A stretch of DNA of 64,000 nt, from positions 62,001-126,000 of the forward strand of contig DATMYA010000014.1 of NCBI GenBank assembly GCA_035561135.1. The letters are read 5' to 3'. The notes beneath the pieces are model-generated. The model made no database searches and had not been told where the DNA came from. It saw only the letters and a program-made list of their open reading frames with translations. Each line of letters starts with the position of its first letter. Positions within the stretch are counted from its first letter, which is position 1. A program made the position numbers and the translations under genes. This document shows positions 1 through 9,708 of this stretch, in pieces. This stretch comes from Clostridia bacterium. GTDB lineage: Bacteria > Acidobacteriota > Terriglobia > Terriglobales > Acidobacteriaceae.

Positions 1-593
1 AGCTCTGGGACGGCAATGCCGAACGTGTCCTGATCGGGACTGTCGGCCGTCGCGCGCGTACCACCTGCCCCGCGACGCACGTGCAGGACGAAGCGTAGTT
101 TGCGCTGGCCAATGTCGAGCAGGCCTTCCCAGTCGCCCAGGAACTCGCCGGTCACAACAGGCACATCGGGCGAAGCGCCCGCATCTGCCGGGCTGCCGAG
201 TTTGAATAGCGTCAGCGATGCGCTGTCTGAGCCCTGGGAGAAGATGCCTTCCATACGGGTCGGCCCCCAGGGGATGCGGCCCTCATAGATGGCGCCGAGC
301 TTGGGCATGTCGAAGCGCAGCCTTGCGTTGTAGTAAGCGAAACGCATTCCTTCCACGCCATACTGGCTCTGGTCAGGACTGTCGACGGTGACGCGCACGG
401 AGTCCTTGTCTCGGACAATGTGCAGCACGACTTTCATGCGTTCGCCGTGCAGCTTCATGCTGCCTTCCCAGTCGCCGAGAACCTCGTCGATCGAGTTGCC
501 GGGTTTATCTTTCCTCTTCTTGTCCTTATCGCTCGCGAGCACGACGCCGCAGCAAAGCAGCAGTGTCAGCGCGATCGCAACCGCTCGTTTCAT
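1..593 (-). CDS. Secreted protein with duplicated domain, C-terminus cut by window edge
   Basis: The reading frame starts at 593 and runs off the left edge without a stop, so only about 197 residues are visible. It begins with a signal peptide (MKRAVAIALTLLLCCGVVLA) and a basic linker. Two copies of one domain follow: GDWEGSMKLHGERMKVVLHI...SPDQSQYGV at about residues 41-82 and GDWEGLLDIGQRKLRFVLHV...SPDQDTFGI at about 150-193. From memory, this WxG / SPDQ domain is common at the N-terminus of exported alpha/beta hydrolases in Acidobacteria and Bacteroidetes, so a hydrolase domain may lie outside the window; that is inference. The gene reads in the same direction as the ABC exporter before it, 34 bp downstream. 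Confidence 0.75.
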   Translation of the reverse strand, partial: MKRAVAIALTLLLCCGVVLASDKDKKRKDKPGNSIDEVLGDWEGSMKLHGERMKVVLHIVRDKDSVRVTVDSPDQSQYGVEGMRFAYYNARLRFDMPKLGAIYEGRIPWGPTRMEGIFSQGSDSASLTLFKLGSPADAGASPDVPVVTGEFLGDWEGLLDIGQRKLRFVLHVRRGAGGTRATADSPDQDTFGIAVPE

Positions 594-626
594 CTTCAGT
601 CTCCGCAACTCGCAAACAGTTTACGA

Positions 627-1733
627 CTATGTCCAGCGGAACCAGCGCAAGGCCAGGAAGAAGGATATTCCGCCCCAGAGTAGGAGCACCAGCAGTTCCC
701 TGCTCTGTGAAAGCAAAGGCGCGCCTTCCAAAATGATCGCGCGCAAGGCATCATTGGCGGCCGTGAGAGGCAGGGCCTTGATGAATGGCTGCGCAGCCGC
801 CGGGAAACGCTCGTAAGAAAAGAACACGCCGGAGAATATCCACATCGGCATCATGACAAGGTTGATCAATCCGCTGACGCTCTCGATCTTCTGTGCGCGG
901 CTCGCGGTGAGCAACCCGAGTCCGGCGAATGAGAGCGCGCCGATGGTGCCGAGAACGAGTACGCTCAGCAGCGACCCAAGCATGCGCATTTGGAAGAACA
1001 GGATGCCGAAGCCTAGCAGCAAGCCCACTTCGACAAGCATGAGGACAAGGCGACTGCTGGTCAGCGCGAGCAGGAAGTCGCTGCGCCGCATTGGCGTGGC
1101 AAGATAACGCTTTAGCAGCTTGCGCTGGCGCATCTCGACCAAGGCGAAACCGATGCCCCACATGCCGGAATTCATGAGATTCATGCCGAGCAGGCCCGGA
1201 ATCAGGAAGTCAATATATCTCGCTCCGGGCTCGCTGCTCTCGGTAGCGATAGTTCGCAAGGGGTTGGCGCGTCCCGCGCCGCTCTGTATGGCATTTTCCA
1301 CCTGCACCCGCGCCAACACGCTCTCCGGACGACCGGGATCGTAAAGATACTGGAAGCTTCCGTCCGCATTTGCCGTGATGACGAGTGCGTACTTGCCAAG
1401 CCGGAAGCGCTTTCGCGCCTCGGACTCGTTCAGCACGTCCGCATGAATCGGCGTGCCCGACCGCTGGATAAGCTCTACCGCGTGCTGCGATGTCGCGCCA
1501 TTGACGATGGCGACTGCAGGAACGTCGGCGGGCTTGTTGCGGAACGCGACCCCCAGACCAAAAGCAAGTAGCAGAGGAAAAACGAAGACCCAGAAGATCA
1601 CTTCCGGTTCGCGCTTCAGCTCCTTCATGCGCGCAACCAGCAGATGGTTGAAGCCGGAGAAGCGCCCGTTGCGCCGCACAGGGTAAGTGGTCTCTTCGAT
1701 TTTCTTGTGTTCAGTCGTCGCTATCGGCATCAC
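627..1733 (-). CDS. ABC-2 type transporter permease
   Basis: This 368-residue membrane protein is the permease half of an ABC-2 (DrrB/YhhJ-like) exporter. It has a cytoplasmic N-terminus, one helix near residues 47-65 (FWVFVFPLLLAFGLGVAF), a large extracytoplasmic loop, then a cluster of five helices from about residue 175 to the end, the classic layout for ABC-2 permeases with an extended first loop. Its start overlaps the stop of the ATPase gene by 4 bp (1730-1733), so the two are translationally coupled. The substrate cannot be read from sequence; relatives export drugs, lipids or sodium. Confidence 0.9.
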   Translation of the reverse strand: MMPIATTEHKKIEETTYPVRRNGRFSGFNHLLVARMKELKREPEVIFWVFVFPLLLAFGLGVAFRNKPADVPAVAIVNGATSQHAVELIQRSGTPIHADVLNESEARKRFRLGKYALVITANADGSFQYLYDPGRPESVLARVQVENAIQSGAGRANPLRTIATESSEPGARYIDFLIPGLLGMNLMNSGMWGIGFALVEMRQRKLLKRYLATPMRRSDFLLALTSSRLVLMLVEVGLLLGFGILFFQMRMLGSLLSVLVLGTIGALSFAGLGLLTASRAQKIESVSGLINLVMMPMWIFSGVFFSYERFPAAAQPFIKALPLTAANDALRAIILEGAPLLSQSRELLVLLLWGGISFFLALRWFRWT

Positions 1734-2668
1734 GCTTCCCGCAAATGTCGTCCCGTGAGGTTAACGAACACGTCCTCCAGGCTTGCTTGCCTGGTCGTGA
1801 GGTGCTCAAGCTTCCAGCCATGCGACTGAACGGCGGCGAGCAGCGCAGGAATGGTCTCGTGGGGTTCTCGGACATTCAGGAACATGCGTCCGTCCTCTTC
1901 GTGCGCGTCGTTTACGCCCGGCAACTTTCGCCAGAACTCCGGAGCAACACCGTCGCCCGCCGCCGCCACCTCGATGACGTGGTGTCCGCTGAGCCGTGCA
2001 ATCAGGTCCTGCGGCGCACCTAAGGCGATGATGTTGCCGTGATCGACCACGGCGATGCGGTCGCACAGGCGCTCGGCTTCATCCATGTAGTGCGTAGTCA
2101 GCAGTACGGTCCCGCCGCGCTGCTGGAAGGTGCGTACAATTTCCCACAGCTGATGTCTGCTCTGTGGATCCAGCCCTGTCGTGGGCTCGTCAAGAAAGAG
2201 GATACGAGGATTGCCGACGAGCGCAGTCGCGACCGCGAGCCGTTGGCGTTGACCGCCCGAGAGCTTGCCCACCCAGCTATCCGCCTTCTCGGTTAGCGAG
2301 AGTTGTTCGAGCACCTGTTGCGACGAGCGCGGCTCGCGGTAGAAGCTCGCAAAAAGATCGATGGTTTCCCGGACCGTGAGTTTTTCGGCGAGCCTGGTTT
2401 CCTGCAGTGAAATGCCAAGCATCTCGCGCAACTGCCGTTCGTGCTCGCGCCATGTCAGTCCAAAGATGCGCACTTCACCGGCGGTAGGTTTAAGCAACCC
2501 TTCAAGTATTTCGATGGTAGTTGTTTTGCCTGCGCCGTTTGGCCCGAGCAGGCCGAAACACTCTCCACGCGCGATCTCCAGGTCAAGGCCGCGGACGGCT
2601 TCGACCTTGCCCTCATAGGTCTTGCGCAATCCACGGCACGAAATCGCGATTTCGGAACTGTCGCCCAT
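1730..2668 (-). CDS. ABC transporter ATP-binding protein (DrrA-like)
   Basis: A 312-residue cytoplasmic ATPase that powers the adjacent ABC-2 permease. Walker A is GPNGAGKTT (about residues 42-50), the Q-loop lies near SLQE (87-90), the signature is LSGGQ (136-140), Walker B plus catalytic Glu is ILFLDE (156-161) and the switch His is in TTHYMDEAER (191-200). After residue 220 comes the roughly 90-residue C-terminal extension typical of DrrA/CcmA-type exporter ATPases. The gene is first in the two-gene operon. A drug or lipid exporter is the family expectation, not something the sequence proves. Confidence 0.93.
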   Translation of the reverse strand: MGDSSEIAISCRGLRKTYEGKVEAVRGLDLEIARGECFGLLGPNGAGKTTTIEILEGLLKPTAGEVRIFGLTWREHERQLREMLGISLQETRLAEKLTVRETIDLFASFYREPRSSQQVLEQLSLTEKADSWVGKLSGGQRQRLAVATALVGNPRILFLDEPTTGLDPQSRHQLWEIVRTFQQRGGTVLLTTHYMDEAERLCDRIAVVDHGNIIALGAPQDLIARLSGHHVIEVAAAGDGVAPEFWRKLPGVNDAHEEDGRMFLNVREPHETIPALLAAVQSHGWKLEHLTTRQASLEDVFVNLTGRHLREA

Positions 2669-2810
2669 GTGTTGCAGAGTACCTCAGCCTAAATTGCAAA
2701 GCACCCCGACGCCTACCAACGGCCCCCCGTGTGCATAACGCGGGGCAAACAATTTGCCTGCTCCGTTAATGCACGGCTAAACAGGCGCCGAAAGCCAGAT
2801 TCCTTGAAGG

Positions 2811-2830
2811 GGCACGCCTTTAGGCGTGCC
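2811..2830. repeat. REP-like hairpin between operons
   Basis: GGCACGCCT, a two-base loop, then AGGCGTGCC makes a perfect 9-bp stem in the 230-bp gap between fahA and the ABC operon. No T-run follows on either strand, so it is more like a dispersed palindromic repeat than an intrinsic terminator. Similar GGCACGCC...GGCGTGCC palindromes are, from memory, frequent between genes in Acidobacteria. Nothing else is recognisable between 2669 and 2898. Confidence 0.5.
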
Positions 2831-2898
2831 GTAAGTCGCACTGACTGAACGCCGGCTTTATTCTCGCATCTGCAAAGCCGTGCTCCGCTCAGCACTTC

Positions 2899-4218
2899 TC
2901 ATCCGATGATAACGCCTGTGCACTCGCCGAAGCCGATTCGCGTGCAGCCTTCGCGCTCGCAGTATGCGTGCATCGTGACCTCATCGCCGTCTTTCAAGAA
3001 TTGGCGAGTTTCGCCCGTGGGCAACTGCAAAGCCTCACTGCCGCGCCATGTCAATTCCAGCAGGCATCCACGTGATCCGCTTGTGTTTCCACTCACGGTG
3101 CCGCTTGCCAACAGATCGCCGGGACGCAGGTTGCACCCGGTGCTCGTGTGATGCGCGAGCATCTGCGCGAGCGTCCAGTACATATCGCGGAAATTGCCTC
3201 GGCTGAGGCGCATGGGCTCGAAGTCGCGCTCGCGCATCTGCTCTGAGCTGAGGTAAACCTCCAAAAACAGATCGACTCCACCGTTGCGCTGGTCGTCGTC
3301 ATTGGCGAGATAGGGCAGCGGCGCAGGATCGCCATCGAAGCGGCGGAAGGCACTGGTTCGAAAAGGCGCGAGCGCTTCCATGGTGACGACCCATGGCGAG
3401 GTTGTTGTAGCGAAGTTCTTCGCCAGGAACGGACCGAGCGGTTGGTACTCCCACGTCTGAATGTCACGTGCGGACCAGTCGTTGACGACACAGAGGCCAA
3501 AGAGATGGGACTCCGCGGCACCAAGCGGGACGGGGTCGCCCAGGTCGTTCGCGGGACCGACGAACGCGCCGATTTCTGCCTCGTAGTCCAGTCGTTTGCT
3601 TGGCCCAAAGACCGGAGGCTTAGCGGCGTCGTCGCGTGTCTGTCCTTTAGGACGGCGAACCGGAGTGCCACTCACGACGATGGACGAGGCGCGCCCGTGA
3701 TAGCCGATCGGCACATACTTGTAGTTGGGCAACAGTGGATTGTCGGGCCGGAACATCGTCCCAACGTTCGTTGCGTGGTAAACGGAGGCGTAGAAATCTG
3801 TGTAGTCGCCGATGCGTGCGGGCACGAGCATCTCGACCTCGTGCATGGGAACGAGATGGCGCTGCACTCGCTGCCTGTCGCCGGCGGGAGCGTCTGCCCT
3901 GAGGAGTTGATGGAGACGCCGGCGGAGGGCAGACCAATGCCGTCGGCCCAGCGCCATCAGGTCGTTCAACGTTTCGCTCGCACATGCTCCTGCTGCGGTG
4001 CTCGCTTCGCCCAGAAACAAGCCTTCGATCTCGGCGGCGGACATATCCAGCACCTGGTTGCCGATGGCAACGCCTACTCGCGGCCTTCCTTTACTATTGC
4101 CTGACAGGAAGACTCCGAACGGAAGATTCTGCAAAGGGAAATCCGTGCCAGATATGTTCGCCGACTCGACCCAGGATTGAATATAGGGATCGTGCGTCTC
4201 GTTAATGTCGTAAATCAT
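2899..4218 (-). CDS. fahA: Fumarylacetoacetase
   Basis: This 439-residue enzyme hydrolyses 4-fumarylacetoacetate to fumarate and acetoacetate, the last step of tyrosine catabolism. Family landmarks are all visible: YTDFYASVYHATNVGTMFR with the metal-ligand Asp and the catalytic His, the GYHGRASS loop, DYEAEIGAF with the two Glu ligands, and NDWSARDIQTWEYQPLGPF followed by LAKNF with the Asp ligand and catalytic Lys. Length is normal for the family. The start overlaps the stop of the preceding unknown gene by 4 bp (4215-4218), consistent with one operon hppD-hmgA-unknown-fahA. Confidence 0.95.
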   Translation of the reverse strand: MIYDINETHDPYIQSWVESANISGTDFPLQNLPFGVFLSGNSKGRPRVGVAIGNQVLDMSAAEIEGLFLGEASTAAGACASETLNDLMALGRRHWSALRRRLHQLLRADAPAGDRQRVQRHLVPMHEVEMLVPARIGDYTDFYASVYHATNVGTMFRPDNPLLPNYKYVPIGYHGRASSIVVSGTPVRRPKGQTRDDAAKPPVFGPSKRLDYEAEIGAFVGPANDLGDPVPLGAAESHLFGLCVVNDWSARDIQTWEYQPLGPFLAKNFATTTSPWVVTMEALAPFRTSAFRRFDGDPAPLPYLANDDDQRNGGVDLFLEVYLSSEQMRERDFEPMRLSRGNFRDMYWTLAQMLAHHTSTGCNLRPGDLLASGTVSGNTSGSRGCLLELTWRGSEALQLPTGETRQFLKDGDEVTMHAYCEREGCTRIGFGECTGVIIG

Positions 4219-5183
4219 AAGACTTTCAAATTGCGAAGATCTTCGATCGGCTCGTCAAAAGAACATGAGCCAAAGGAGAGTGCTGCTTGCGAACGCATGT
4301 CACTCAGTTCACTGGTGGTCATATGCTCGCCGCGCCAGTTTACGCCAGCGTCGCTGAATGTAAACGCTGAGGAGTCTGTCTCCTGAAGGATGCGCGTTAG
4401 TAGCTCGACTGTGGCGCCACGTCTGGCCAAAGCAGCTGCAAGCAATACATTAAAGAATCCATGCATGTTGCCGGATGGACTGCTCCTTTCGTACGTAAAC
4501 GCCTTATGGCAACGCACGGGATGGTGGAGACCTGCGGTGGCTTTGAAGGCGACATTATGCTGTGCGCATCCCAAAAGGAACGCTGCGACTTTCTCCGGCG
4601 ATGGGAACATGTCTGCGGATAATCCGCCCATGCGCACCTTGGCGCGCGCATCGGCGAGCGCGACAGAATCGAGCAGCGCAGGGTCGCCGATAGGAACCTC
4701 GACGAACCACTCATATGCGCGGTCCACGAGCTCTCGCGTACGACTGATCTCATCGGCTGTCGAGGCCTTTGTCTCGATGGAGTCGATAAGGGCTCGACCG
4801 TCGTTGCGCTGGTTGAACCAGGAAATCTCAGCGAGATCGGCAACAAGCTCTGGTCCGGCGAGTGCGCTCAGACTCCATGGATGAGCGAGGGAGACGGGAG
4901 CGAACGCCTCCTCAAACTCTCGCAACCTGGCCGTGGGCACGACGAAACGGCCTAGCGCCCAGGCGAGGTCACCGTCGAAGTAACGTGCGTAGTTATCCAC
5001 AGCGGCAGACATGTCCAGACCAGCCGGTGGAAATAGTCCTGCGTAGTCGATAAGCCCAGCGACTAGCGCTTGCACCGAACGCACGACTCGACCTTCTGAT
5101 GGTTGCGTCCTCAAACCGTTCCTTTTGGCGGGTCCGCTTATCGCGAACTCGGATTGAAGTTCTTCTTTAATTCCTGCCAGCAA
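4215..5183 (-). CDS. Conserved hypothetical protein inside the tyrosine-degradation operon
   Basis: I do not recognise a named family for this 322-residue soluble protein. Visible signatures are [11 protein letters not shown] near the N-terminus, [14 protein letters not shown] in the middle, then [12 protein letters not shown] and [13 protein letters not shown], whose His and Lys residues could line an active site. It sits between hmgA and fahA, overlapping fahA by 4 bp and hmgA by 46 bp with this start. The long overlap suggests the real start is internal, perhaps the GTG of [12 protein letters not shown] about 33 codons in. In this pathway the missing step is maleylacetoacetate isomerase, which this gene does not resemble (no GST fold signature), so the role stays open. 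Confidence 0.8.
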   Translation of the reverse strand: MLAGIKEELQSEFAISGPAKRNGLRTQPSEGRVVRSVQALVAGLIDYAGLFPPAGLDMSAAVDNYARYFDGDLAWALGRFVVPTARLREFEEAFAPVSLAHPWSLSALAGPELVADLAEISWFNQRNDGRALIDSIETKASTADEISRTRELVDRAYEWFVEVPIGDPALLDSVALADARAKVRMGGLSADMFPSPEKVAAFLLGCAQHNVAFKATAGLHHPVRCHKAFTYERSSPSGNMHGFFNVLLAAALARRGATVELLTRILQETDSSAFTFSDAGVNWRGEHMTTSELSDMRSQAALSFGSCSFDEPIEDLRNLKVL

Positions 5184-6451
5184 GTGTAGTACTCGTGCTG
5201 GAGTTCAGCCGTGTCGAGCGCGAACTGCGTCGGACGGCAAACGAATCGCGTCTCAAACATGAAAGCCAGTGTGTCGCCCAGATACTGTGGTTTCAAATCG
5301 GCAGTTGATGCCTTCTCGTAGCTCGCCGCATCCGGCCCATGTCCGCTCATGCAGTTGTGCAGGCTGCAACCACCGGGTACGAAACCTTCGGCCTTTGCGT
5401 CGTACTCGCCCCTGATGAGCCCCATAAATTCATTCATGAAGTTGCGATGGAACCATGGCGGGCGGAACGTGTGTTCGGCCACGATCCATCGCGGCGGAAA
5501 GACGACGAAATCCACGTTTGCGGTACCGGGGATTTCCGAGGGCGAGGTGAGCACGGTGTAAATGGATGGATCGGGGTGGTCGAAGCTTACGGTGTTGATG
5601 CAATTGAACTTTGCGAGATCGTACTTGTAGGGCGCGTAGTTGCCATGCCAGGCGACGACGTCCAGCGGCGAATGGTCGAAGCGCGCCTCCCAGAGCCGCC
5701 CCATGAATTTGGCAACCACTCGGAAGTCGCCCTCGCGGTCTTCATAGGCTGCGACCGGCGTCTGGAAGTCGCGCGGATTCGCCAGTCCGTTCGCGCCAAT
5801 AGGCCCCATGTCAGGAAGACGAAGAAGTGCGCCGTAGTTTTCGCAGACATAGCCCCGAGCTTCCGAATCAATGAGTTCCACGCGAAACTTAATGCCACGC
5901 TGGACGACGCAAATCTCGCCCGGCGACACGGCGATCTTTCCCATTTCGCTATGGATTACGAGCTGACCAAGCTGGGGAACAATAAGCAGCTCTCCATCTG
6001 CATCATAGAAAAAACGGTCGGTCATAGAGCGGTTCGCTACATATATATGGATCGCGACGCCGGAGTGAGCCGACAAGTCTCCGTTTCCGGCAACGGTCGT
6101 AAGGCCATCAACGAAATCGGTAGCTTCCTGCGGAATGGGCAGGGGATTCCACCGCAACTGATTGGGCGAAGTGACCGCTTCATCGAAGGGTGTGCTGCGC
6201 AGCAGTCGGCTCTGTATGGGTTGATAGGGCGGATGCATCACCGAAGGACGTATGCGGTACAGCCAGGTGCGCCGATTGCTTACGCGCGGCGCAGTGAACG
6301 GCGTCCCGCTGAGTTGCTCGACGTACAAACCGAATGGCGCCTGCTGTGGCGAGTTCTGGCCGACGGGCAGTGCGCCCGCTAAGGCCTCGGTGGCGAATTC
6401 ATTTCCGAAACCGCTGAGGTACTGCACTCCATCTGCTTCTGCTTTTGACAT
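5138..6451 (-). CDS. hmgA: Homogentisate 1,2-dioxygenase
   Basis: A 437-residue non-haem iron dioxygenase that opens the homogentisate ring to maleylacetoacetate. The N-terminus [19 protein letters not shown] is the family hallmark. The iron centre appears in the C-terminal third: His in [15 protein letters not shown], Glu in the same stretch (NEFMG), and the second His in [12 protein letters not shown]. Length matches the bacterial and human enzymes. hppD lies 115 bp upstream and the unknown gene overlaps the 3' end, so it belongs to the tyrosine operon. Confidence 0.96.
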   Translation of the reverse strand: MSKAEADGVQYLSGFGNEFATEALAGALPVGQNSPQQAPFGLYVEQLSGTPFTAPRVSNRRTWLYRIRPSVMHPPYQPIQSRLLRSTPFDEAVTSPNQLRWNPLPIPQEATDFVDGLTTVAGNGDLSAHSGVAIHIYVANRSMTDRFFYDADGELLIVPQLGQLVIHSEMGKIAVSPGEICVVQRGIKFRVELIDSEARGYVCENYGALLRLPDMGPIGANGLANPRDFQTPVAAYEDREGDFRVVAKFMGRLWEARFDHSPLDVVAWHGNYAPYKYDLAKFNCINTVSFDHPDPSIYTVLTSPSEIPGTANVDFVVFPPRWIVAEHTFRPPWFHRNFMNEFMGLIRGEYDAKAEGFVPGGCSLHNCMSGHGPDAASYEKASTADLKPQYLGDTLAFMFETRFVCRPTQFALDTAELQHEYYTCWQELKKNFNPSSR

Positions 6452-6566
6452 GAGCGCTCTCTGTTTTCGCTGACGACAGTGAACTTCGCGCGACCGCCCC
6501 AGGGAACATGGCCGAACAGCGTGGCGCTGAGAACAAAAGGGGGCGCTCTCAAACGAGAACAGCTAT

Positions 6567-7655
6567 CTACAGATTGCCGCGACGTGCCTGCTCGAGTTCG
6601 ATCGCTTCAAACAGGGCCTTGAAGTTGCCTTTGCCGAAACCACGACTTCCCTTCCGCTGAATGACCTCAACGAAAACAGTTGGACGGTCTTCGACCGGCT
6701 TCGAGAAAATTTGGAGAAGATAACCCTCTTCATCGCGATCGACGAGAATTCCGAGTTGCCGAATGGCATCGATGGACTCGCTGATCTCGCCGACGCGGCT
6801 GGGAAGCGTGTCATAGTATGCATCTGGCACGCGCAGAAATTCGACGCCATTAGCCTGCAGGTTGGCGACGGTCTCAAGTACGTCCGTTGTGAGCAGCGCG
6901 ATGTGCTGCACCCCGGGGCCATAGTAGGCCTCGAGATACTCGTCAATCTGACTCTTGCGACGCCCTGGCGCTGGCTCATTGATGGGAAACTTCACGGAGT
7001 ACGAATCGTCTGACATGACGATGCTCATGAGCGCCGAGTAGTCCGTCGCGATGTCCTTGTCGTCGAAGCTGATGTAGCGGTGGAATCCGAAAACGTCTTT
7101 GTAGAAATCGGCCCAGTAGTTCATCTTTCCGAGTTCGACGTTGCCGACGATATGGTCTATACGGAGAATGCCAACGTCCTCGCCCGGAACGCGCGACTCC
7201 TTGTACCCGGGCAGGAACGCCCCGCTGTAATCCTTGTAGGAAATGAGCGAGTGAATAGTGTCACCGTAGGTTTGAATGGCCGCGCGGCGCACGGTTCCGT
7301 TCTCGTCCTTCAGCTCATGCGGTTGCATGACAGGCGTCGCGCCACGACGTATAGCCTCTTCGAAGGCGAAGTCGGCATCCTCCACCTGCAGGGCGATATC
7401 CCGAACGCCATCGCCGTGTTTGCAGATGTGCTGCATAGCCGGATGATCGGGCTTCAAGGGCGTGGTCAGGACGAAGTTGGTCTTGTGCTGCCGCAGGACG
7501 TACGAGGTTTCTTCGCGATCGCCCGTCTCCAGACCACGATACGCAACTTGAGAGAATCCGAATCCCTTGCGGTAGTAGTACTCCGCCTGCTTGGCGTTGC
7601 CCACCCAGAACTCAAGATGGTGGACCTTCTTCAATTTCAGATGGTTGTCCATCAT
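6567..7655 (-). CDS. hppD: 4-hydroxyphenylpyruvate dioxygenase
   Basis: This 362-residue Fe(II) enzyme converts 4-hydroxyphenylpyruvate to homogentisate. It has the two-fold vicinal-oxygen-chelate architecture, with the iron triad in the C-terminal half: His168 (RIDHIVGNV), His251 (GVQHIALLT) and Glu330 ([10 protein letters not shown]). The C-terminal [19 protein letters not shown] helix is the gate that closes the active site in the family. It is the first gene of the operon and is preceded by a 250-bp gap before tRNA-fMet, where its promoter should lie; I see no clear operator there. Confidence 0.96.
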   Translation of the reverse strand: MMDNHLKLKKVHHLEFWVGNAKQAEYYYRKGFGFSQVAYRGLETGDREETSYVLRQHKTNFVLTTPLKPDHPAMQHICKHGDGVRDIALQVEDADFAFEEAIRRGATPVMQPHELKDENGTVRRAAIQTYGDTIHSLISYKDYSGAFLPGYKESRVPGEDVGILRIDHIVGNVELGKMNYWADFYKDVFGFHRYISFDDKDIATDYSALMSIVMSDDSYSVKFPINEPAPGRRKSQIDEYLEAYYGPGVQHIALLTTDVLETVANLQANGVEFLRVPDAYYDTLPSRVGEISESIDAIRQLGILVDRDEEGYLLQIFSKPVEDRPTVFVEVIQRKGSRGFGKGNFKALFEAIELEQARRGNL

Positions 7656-7907
7656 TCCTCACTCCATTGAATTCATTGTAGCGAATGAATGCGCGAACGA
7701 TGAAGAGTAGAGGCCGTAAAACTGCAGAGATCATCAGAGGGAGATCAGAAGTGGCGCGGTCGCAACCGGGCCGTCGACAGAGGATTCTCTTCGAAACACT
7801 CGCTGACAGGTAGCTGATTAACCGTAAGCCTTGCGACTCGTGGCCTTTCCGAGGTAAGGACATCAGGACAAGTTTGACGCAATCAGTACTGCTTGATACT
7901 ATTCAAG

Positions 7908-7986
<79 letters not shown>

Positions 7987-8022
7987 GAATCAACGAGTTG
8001 CGAGCCAAGAACGCTCCGAGCG

Positions 8023-8044
8023 CAGGTCCATTACAGGTCCATTA
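8023..8044 (+). repeat. Tandem 11-bp repeat beside attL
   Basis: CAGGTCCATTA occurs twice back to back, 37 bp from the end of attL and before the integrase terminator. Short direct repeats at this position in tyrosine-recombinase elements are often arm-type integrase or excisionase binding sites; that role is inferred. Confidence 0.5.
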
Positions 8045-8069
8045 AGATCTGCACTCGTTAGATCAACTG

Positions 8070-8097
8070 AAAAGGGCTGCCGCGAGCAGCCCTTTTT
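8070..8097. terminator. Bidirectional intrinsic terminator between tRNA-fMet and integrase
   Basis: GGGCTGC-CGCGA-GCAGCCC forms a 7-bp GC stem flanked by AAAA upstream and TTTTT downstream, giving a stem of up to 11 bp and a T-run on either strand. It would end the integrase transcript on minus and any read-through from tRNA-fMet on plus. Confidence 0.8.
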
Positions 8098-8122
8098 CAA
8101 TTCCTCGAACTGCATTTCATAA

Positions 8123-9328
8123 CTACGCGTGTGCTTGTTGCAGGAGCGGACGTGCCATGCGAACGACCTTGCTGTTCGCATCGCGTTTCGATTCCATCAA
8201 CGCGTTCCCGTACTTCATCGTCGTGCCGATGTCCGCGTGACGAAGCAACTTCTGCTGAACGCCAACGGGGGCTCCGGTCGCGTCGAGCCACGTACGGTAC
8301 GTGTGACGGAACGTGTGCCAGCCGACCGACACGCCCCCGGCTTTCTTTCCAGCAGGACGGATGTAGTCCTGCTGAATGGGGCCGGCATGGTAGCAACGGT
8401 CGGTGAACGGGCTCGGAAAAACCCAGTCGCCCGGCGACTTCGGGCAACGGCTCTTCCAATTGAGCAGTACTGCTGCGAACTCCGGATCAAGTGGAAGCTC
8501 GTCTTCGGAGTACTCGGTCTTCACGCGACCGACACGCCCGTTGACCACTTTCACCCTCACTGTCACCGTCAGGTTCTCGAAGTCGATGCGGCTCCAGCGC
8601 AACGCCAGGATCTCGCTCACGCGCAGGCCGGTGCAGATGGCGACCATCACCATCGTGCGATACGGCTCTGGCAAGAGCGAGATTATGATGAGGCATTGCT
8701 CAACCGTGAGCACGGTCGGCTTTTTCGCTCGCTTGCTGATGCCCTTGACCGTTACCAACTCCATCGGATTACGATCGATAGGCAACAGCTCCCACAACAT
8801 TGCCTTTTCAAAGAGCCGGTGCATCAGCTCCTTCAGGTGGCCTTTTGTCTTCGGCTCGCGATCGATGCTCTTGAGCCGAGTTTCCACCTTCCCAGGCTTG
8901 ACGTCCTCAAGCGGGACTTTCTCCCACCGCGGACGGATATGCACCTTGATCATCGACAGGTAAGAACTCGCCGTAGAAGGCTCGAGAAGTTCGTAGTTGA
9001 ACGCCTCATCCTCTGCTACGAGCCCCACCGAGCGGTTTCGATCCTTCGCTTCGTGTAAATGCTCTTCGAGGATGAACCGGTCGATCAATGCTCCGAATGT
9101 GATCACGCGCGTCGTCGCGTAGTCGTCATTCACTTTCAGCCGACATCCCTCGGCTGCTTTCAGCGCCTGGGCCTTCGTCTTGATCTTCTCAGTTGTGCCG
9201 AGAACCAAGGTGCGGCGGATGCTCTTCCCCTGGGGGCCGGGCTCCCGCCAACGATAGACCCAGACTGCGGGACCTTGGGACCGCGGACTCAACTCCACGG
9301 TCCCGTACTGATAACGTGCTCGCCTCAC
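8123..9328 (-). CDS. int: Tyrosine recombinase (site-specific integrase)
   Basis: A 401-residue phage-type integrase that catalyses insertion at tRNA-fMet. It has an N-terminal arm-binding region, a core-binding domain (about residues 75-190) and the catalytic domain after 205. The catalytic set is visible: Arg236 in CTGLRVSEI, a candidate Lys near 270, His338 and Arg341 in WHTFRHTY, His364 in LLRHAD and nucleophile Tyr373 in MKYGN. The gene lies 138 bp from attL and reads toward it, the normal arrangement. Its start overlaps the upstream HTH gene by 4 bp, so the two are co-translated. All key residues are intact, so it may still be active. Confidence 0.95.
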   Translation of the reverse strand: MRRARYQYGTVELSPRSQGPAVWVYRWREPGPQGKSIRRTLVLGTTEKIKTKAQALKAAEGCRLKVNDDYATTRVITFGALIDRFILEEHLHEAKDRNRSVGLVAEDEAFNYELLEPSTASSYLSMIKVHIRPRWEKVPLEDVKPGKVETRLKSIDREPKTKGHLKELMHRLFEKAMLWELLPIDRNPMELVTVKGISKRAKKPTVLTVEQCLIIISLLPEPYRTMVMVAICTGLRVSEILALRWSRIDFENLTVTVRVKVVNGRVGRVKTEYSEDELPLDPEFAAVLLNWKSRCPKSPGDWVFPSPFTDRCYHAGPIQQDYIRPAGKKAGGVSVGWHTFRHTYRTWLDATGAPVGVQQKLLRHADIGTTMKYGNALMESKRDANSKVVRMARPLLQQAHA

Positions 9329-9708
9329 TGAACGGTGTCCTTTCCGTTAGGCGAACACGGATGGCGACGTGAGCTTACCTTGCCGCGAAGCCATGCGTCC
9401 AGTTCGGAGGCGTAAAATTTCCACGTCTTGCGACGTACGCCCGAGGCAGGATGTGCGGGAATTTCCCCCTCGCGCGCCATGCGCTCGACCGTCTTCTGGT
9501 GGTAGCCGATGTACGCGGCTGCTTCCTTGCTGTTCATCGGGAGTTCGTAGCCGAGTTCCTGATACCGCTTGCGTTCGATGAACCGCTGGAGTTCGCGCGA
9601 CGTCGGCGGAACGTGGCTGGCGGCTTGCTGCTGAGTGTTGAAGACGGACGGCGGAATCGCCGCACCATCTGCGTTATAGGGCCGTGTATTACCGCTGTTG
9701 AACGACAT
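9325..9708 (-). CDS. Excisionase-family HTH DNA-binding protein
   Basis: This 127-residue protein carries a MerR-like winged helix of the HTH_17/excisionase type around residues 58-108: MNSKEAAAYIGYHQKTVERM, then a wing (RRKTWKFYASELDAWLRGK). The 57-residue N-terminus is low in features. It overlaps the integrase by 4 bp and the PadR-like gene by 20 bp, so all three form one transcript. The position before int suggests it is the recombination directionality factor, or a regulator of int. The family link is clear, the Xis role is inferred. Confidence 0.8.
   Translation of the reverse strand: MSFNSGNTRPYNADGAAIPPSVFNTQQQAASHVPPTSRELQRFIERKRYQELGYELPMNSKEAAAYIGYHQKTVERMAREGEIPAHPASGVRRKTWKFYASELDAWLRGKVSSRRHPCSPNGKDTVQ

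Noticed and set aside
5339..6382. Long plus-strand frame (347 codons) opposite hmgA
   Set aside because: Shadow of hmgA, which has all family motifs; the plus frame has no recognisable domain or ribosome site.
8695..8703. Extra copy of the island half-site ATTGCTCAA inside the integrase gene
   Set aside because: It lies within coding sequence and has no matching second half, so chance is the simpler explanation.
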